Assembly: GCA_026985625.1 (NCBI GenBank)
Contig: JALSQC010000341.1
Span: 1 to 7,721 of the forward strand
Direction: 5' to 3'
DNA length: 7,721 nt
Origin: Bacteroidales bacterium
Lineage (GTDB): Bacteria; Bacteroidota; Bacteroidia; Bacteroidales; JAFGXI01
Below the pieces are notes generated by a model that was not told the DNA's origin, did not search any database, and saw only the letters and a list, made by a program, of their open reading frames with translations. The translations under genes were made by a program, and so were the position numbers. This document shows, piece by piece, positions 4,966 through 7,721 of the stretch (its first letter is position 1; each line of letters starts with the position of its first letter).

Positions 4966-6417
4966 GTGAAATTTAACGCTAAAGAATATTTTAAACTTTC
5001 GATAATTTACACTCTGGTTGGAGCTTTTCCTCCTGTTTTACAAATACTTGTGCAACCTATAATCGAGGGAAAAAATAAACTCGGAGCTGTTGAATTTTCT
5101 AAAATGTCTATAGCCGAAACAATAACATCTTTTGTTTTTGTTTTGGCAATGTATGCAATGGGAAACACTATCTCGCGTTTTTATTACGATTATCGCAATT
5201 CAAAAGAAAAATATAACAAGCTTATTTCTACAATTTTTAATGCAATTTTATTACGTGGATTATTAATTTTCGGATTAGCTCTTTTGTTTGGAAATTATAT
5301 AGGTGAGATTTTTCATCAAAAAGATTTACAAAATTTTTCATCTTACGGATATGCAAGTATTGTTATAGGAATTAACCGTGCTGTAAATATTACTGCCGCC
5401 GCTCTTTATCGAAACGAGAAAAAAGTAATAACCTTTGTTATTCTTAATGTTATTTTAGGAATTTTACGTTCGGCTTTTCAAATTATAGGGGTTTTTTATT
5501 TTGATATGAGTTTTAGAGGCTATGTATACGGCTCGGCAATAGGAACAAGCTTTACAAGCGTTGTTATAATAGCTTATACATATTATAAATCAGGTATAAG
5601 ATTAGATTTAAAAATATTAAAAGAAATAAATAAATTTGCCCGACCTTTGTTTCAATACGGAATAATATCGTGGGGAATATTATTTGCCGACAGATATTTC
5701 TTAGAAGCAACTCCCGTAGATTTGGGAATATACGATATGGCTCTTAAATTTACTCTTGGTATTCAAATGATAATTCAAGGACTACAAGGTGCCGTGCAAC
5801 CCGAGGTTTTTAGATTAATGAGTGACGGAATAGAAAAAACACAAGAAAACATAAAAAAATATATAAACCTGTTTTTAGCACAAACACAATTAATTATAGC
5901 AATATTAATTATTCCTGTAATTATTTATATTAACTTATCGTTTAATTCCAAAATAAAATTATCGTCGTTATTAATAACAATTTTATTTGCAAAATATATT
6001 TTACGAACTCAATATAATGCTTTTTCGTTCTTGGTATATTTCTTAAAAAAAACCCGTTTCTTTTTTTATGTAAACACAATAGTTCTTTTTGTAAATATTA
6101 CATTAAATTATTTTCTTGTTCCCCGGTTTCACGCTTATGGTGCAATTACGGCAGCTTATATATCGGAATTTACTTTGTTAATATCAATTTTTTTGTATCA
6201 ACGTAAGTTATCAAAAATAAAATGGAATCTTAATAAAACATTATTTTTTCCGATAAGCATTGTAATAATTGCAATTATTACCGAAATTTTAAAAAATATT
6301 TTTAGTATAAATAATTACATTTGTTCAGGATTTATTGTTTTATATATTTTAACAAGTTTAACTATTTTATACAAAACCGAGATTTTAAAAATAATAACTA
6401 AATTTACAAATCGGTAA
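4966..6417 (+). CDS. Polysaccharide/lipopolysaccharide flippase, MOP superfamily (Wzx-like)
   Basis: A multi-span membrane protein that likely moves lipid-linked glycans across the inner membrane. I start at GTG 4966 (483 residues, MKFNAKEYFKLSIIYTLVG); the only other in-frame start is TTG 4939, inside a likely -7 box, and an in-frame TAA at 4924-4926 closes the frame upstream. There are roughly 12-14 hydrophobic segments. Residues given here are from GTG: the first starts near 10; a pair falls at about 52-70 and 95-110; WGILFADRYFLEA at 236-248 followed by LGIYDMALKF is the typical mid-protein region of these flippases; the last two segments are at about 427-440 and 450-468. A short basic C-terminus follows. 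Length fits the family. It is the first gene of a probable operon, with the barrel protein 2 bases downstream. The substrate cannot be deduced; the WaaE-like transferase nearby is a candidate pathway partner only by proximity. Confidence 0.88.
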   Translation: MKFNAKEYFKLSIIYTLVGAFPPVLQILVQPIIEGKNKLGAVEFSKMSIAETITSFVFVLAMYAMGNTISRFYYDYRNSKEKYNKLISTIFNAILLRGLLIFGLALLFGNYIGEIFHQKDLQNFSSYGYASIVIGINRAVNITAAALYRNEKKVITFVILNVILGILRSAFQIIGVFYFDMSFRGYVYGSAIGTSFTSVVIIAYTYYKSGIRLDLKILKEINKFARPLFQYGIISWGILFADRYFLEATPVDLGIYDMALKFTLGIQMIIQGLQGAVQPEVFRLMSDGIEKTQENIKKYINLFLAQTQLIIAILIIPVIIYINLSFNSKIKLSSLLITILFAKYILRTQYNAFSFLVYFLKKTRFFFYVNTIVLFVNITLNYFLVPRFHAYGAITAAYISEFTLLISIFLYQRKLSKIKWNLNKTLFFPISIVIIAIITEILKNIFSINNYICSGFIVLYILTSLTILYKTEILKIITKFTNR

Positions 6418-6419
6418 TT

Positions 6420-7064
6420 ATGAGTAAAATAAAAATTATATTGTTTTTTTTATTTTTGATTTTTTCAAAAAAAATATTTTCGCAAGATTTTGAAATGGGA
6501 TTAACAGGAGGAATCGTTTTCTCGCAAGTCGATGGCGATTTATCGGCAGGATACGAAAAATTTGGTTTTCAAGGAGGTCTTGTTCTTACCGATAATTTTA
6601 AAAATAATTTGGGTTTCGAAACACAATTAAAATACATTCAAAAAGGTAGTCGTAACGTTCATACAAATCAATTTGGATACATATATTATGTTATTAGATT
6701 ACAATATATCGAGATGCCTGTTATTTTTTCGTATCCTTTAAAAAAAATATCCGATAAAAAATATTTAAAAAATATTTCGTTTTCTGCAGGTTTAACCCTT
6801 GGTTATTTAATAAAAGCTATAGAAGATAAAGATGGTTATGGTTTTTTACCTGCTAATCCCGATTTTAATAAATACGAACTTGGCTATGTAGCAGGTTTTA
6901 AATATAAAATAAACAAAAAAATTTATACAAATGCTCTTTTTGGATATTCTATTTTTAGAGTTAGAAAAAAACCTTGCGGTATAGCTCCTTGGTATTATTT
7001 TACAACTTGCGGACAATATAATAATTCGGTTCAAATATCATTAATTTATAAATTTATTAAATAA
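6420..7064 (+). CDS. Outer-membrane beta-barrel protein (PorT-like family fold)
   Basis: A 214-residue exported protein. Residues 1-21 form the signal peptide (MSKIKIILFFLFLIFSKKIF, cleavage before Gln22). The rest has alternating-residue beta strands of a small barrel, about eight strands: EMGLTGGIVFSQVDG (25-39), FGFQGGLVLTDNF (48-60), LGFETQLKYIQKG (64-76), YVIRLQYIEMPVIFSY (90-105), ISFSAGLTLGYLI (119-131), YELGYVAGFKYKI (152-164), IYTNALFGYSIF (168-179) and a final VQISLIYKF (204-212) with the aromatic end typical of barrel insertion. The pattern LQYIEMPVIF is a hallmark of the Bacteroidota outer-membrane barrel family often labelled porin family or PorT family. It lacks the N-terminal features I associate with the true secretion component PorT/SprT, so I do not give that name. 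Cys186 and Cys197 could bridge a surface loop. It is tightly linked to the flippase gene; the role is unknown. Confidence 0.85.
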   Translation: MSKIKIILFFLFLIFSKKIFSQDFEMGLTGGIVFSQVDGDLSAGYEKFGFQGGLVLTDNFKNNLGFETQLKYIQKGSRNVHTNQFGYIYYVIRLQYIEMPVIFSYPLKKISDKKYLKNISFSAGLTLGYLIKAIEDKDGYGFLPANPDFNKYELGYVAGFKYKINKKIYTNALFGYSIFRVRKKPCGIAPWYYFTTCGQYNNSVQISLIYKFIK

Positions 7065-7079
7065 AAAAATTTTATTAAT
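7056..7079 (+). repeat. A/T hairpin across the barrel-gene stop codon
   Basis: Bases 7056-7066 can pair with 7070-7079 (10 bp, one bulged A at 7061, loop AAA), covering the TAA at 7062-7064. All pairs are A-T and no T-run follows (GACAAC comes next), so read-through into ubiX is likely. It may be chance in this composition. Confidence 0.2.
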
Positions 7080-7097
7080 TGACAACACAGATATTGT

Positions 7098-7649
7098 ATG
7101 AGAAAAATAATTATAGCAATTGGCGGAGCAAGCGGAGCTATTTATGCAAAATTGCTTTTCGACAAATTAAATAATAATAAAGATATTAACGTTTCGGTTG
7201 TTTTTTCGGATAATGCAAAAAAAATTTGGGAGCAAGAACTTAATAATACAAATTTGTTAAAATATAATTTTACATATTATAATAACGACGATTTTAATGC
7301 TCCTTTTGCTTCGGGCTCATCGTTATTCGATACAATGATAATTATTCCATCATCAATGGGGTTAATAGGGAGAATAGCAAACGGAATATCAAACGATTTA
7401 ATAAGCCGTTCGGCTGATGTTATTTTAAAAGAACACCGAAAATTAATAATTGTGCCACGAGAAACACCATATAATTTAATACACATCGAAAATTTAAAAA
7501 AAATTGCTTTAAGCGGAGGCATTATTTGCCCGGCATCGCCATCGTTTTACAGCAAACCAAAAACAATTAATAATCTTGTTTTAACAGTTGTAAACAGAGT
7601 TTTAGATTTAGCCGATATAAAAACCGACTCGTTTAGGTGGAATAACTAA
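7098..7649 (+). CDS. ubiX: Flavin prenyltransferase UbiX
   Basis: Joins a dimethylallyl group to reduced FMN to make prenylated FMN, the cofactor of UbiD-type decarboxylases. The 183-residue length and motifs fit: GGASGAIYA (9-17) for the flavin, the PFASGSSLFDTMIIIP stretch (69-84), SSM (85-87) and GRIANGISNDLISRSADVIL (91-110), then LKEHRKL and the RETP motif (121-124) of the prenyl-phosphate site, and ICPASPSFYSKP (143-154). Two positions differ from the commonest forms: PSSM instead of PCSM, and KEHR instead of KERR; neither removes a residue I know to be essential. No ubiD partner lies in the window. It follows the barrel gene by 33 bases with no clear promoter, so probably shares its transcript. 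The start ATG at 7098 places the flavin loop at the normal distance from the N-terminus. Confidence 0.95.
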   Translation: MRKIIIAIGGASGAIYAKLLFDKLNNNKDINVSVVFSDNAKKIWEQELNNTNLLKYNFTYYNNDDFNAPFASGSSLFDTMIIIPSSMGLIGRIANGISNDLISRSADVILKEHRKLIIVPRETPYNLIHIENLKKIALSGGIICPASPSFYSKPKTINNLVLTVVNRVLDLADIKTDSFRWNN

Positions 7650-7662
7650 TTTTAAATTAGTT
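7644..7662 (+). terminator. Palindrome across the ubiX stop codon, possible terminator
   Basis: AACTAATTT (7644-7652) and AAATTAGTT (7654-7662) are perfect reverse complements around one base; as RNA a 7-bp stem with a 5-base loop is possible. It contains the stop TAA at 7647-7649. No T-run follows directly, so termination is uncertain. The remaining bases to 7721 are A/T-rich with no gene that I can see. Confidence 0.35.
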
Positions 7663-7721
7663 TACTATATTACTTAAACAAATTTTTTATTATAAAATAT
7701 AATAATGTTTTTTTGTTAATT

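Noticed and set aside
6420..7064. Naming the barrel protein as the type IX component PorT/SprT
   Set aside because: It shares the general barrel family but lacks the N-terminal pattern I associate with PorT; a type IX cargo in the same window is not enough to assign it.
7079..7096. TTGACA at 7079-7084 with TATTGT at 7091-7096 as a sigma-70-type promoter for ubiX
   Set aside because: The spacing is only 6 bases, far from 17, and Bacteroidota promoters use a different consensus.
7277..7522. Open frame on the minus strand inside ubiX
   Set aside because: It is antisense to the conserved UbiX motifs, with no recognisable features.
1..7721. Search for CRISPR arrays, insertion sequences, tRNA or rRNA, toxin-antitoxin or defence genes
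   Set aside because: No regularly spaced repeats, transposase motifs, structural RNA signatures or defence domains were seen; the many A- and T-runs reflect base composition.

Overview
The window reads as ordinary chromosome of a very AT-rich member of the Bacteroidota, most likely Bacteroidales or a related order. Four things point there: a secreted protein ending in a type B sorting domain for the type IX secretion system, several signal peptides ending in the typical ...SQ, the absence of Shine-Dalgarno sequences before the starts, and promoter-like TAnnTTTG boxes. Codons are strongly A/T-biased and proteins are rich in Lys, Asn and Ile. The code is standard. All genes end in TAA except ruvX, whose TGA is imposed by an ATGA overlap. 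The window is densely coded, and no gene-free stretch reaches 150 bases.

Left part (1-2452, + strand): the 3' part of an unrecognised secreted protein that runs in from before the window; a DUF4349 lipoprotein with a C-terminal membrane segment; and a small surface protein with two PKD-like domains and a type IX sorting domain.

Middle part: a GT2 glycosyltransferase of the WaaE/KdtX type (2551-3318, +) converges on a three-gene minus-strand operon read ruvX -> def -> TPR lipoprotein (4842 down to 3315). The two convergent genes overlap by 4 bases inside one palindrome, which may act as a two-way terminator. Inside the operon ruvX and def overlap by 4 bases, and def and the lipoprotein gene are 8 bases apart.

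Right part (+ strand): a divergent promoter region (4843-4965) separates ruvX from a polysaccharide flippase of the MOP/Wzx type, followed after 2 bases by an outer-membrane beta-barrel protein and after 33 bases by ubiX, the flavin prenyltransferase. These three probably share a transcript.

Functionally the window mixes housekeeping (protein N-terminal deformylation, RuvX, prenylated flavin) with envelope work (glycan transfer and export, lipoproteins, a barrel protein, a type IX cargo). I found no CRISPR array, mobile element, tRNA or rRNA, and nothing that convincingly forms an undescribed system. The best second-look items are the shared palindrome at 3304-3329, the compact divergent promoter region in which one apparent start codon lies inside a -7 box, and the unrecognised truncated gene at the left edge.
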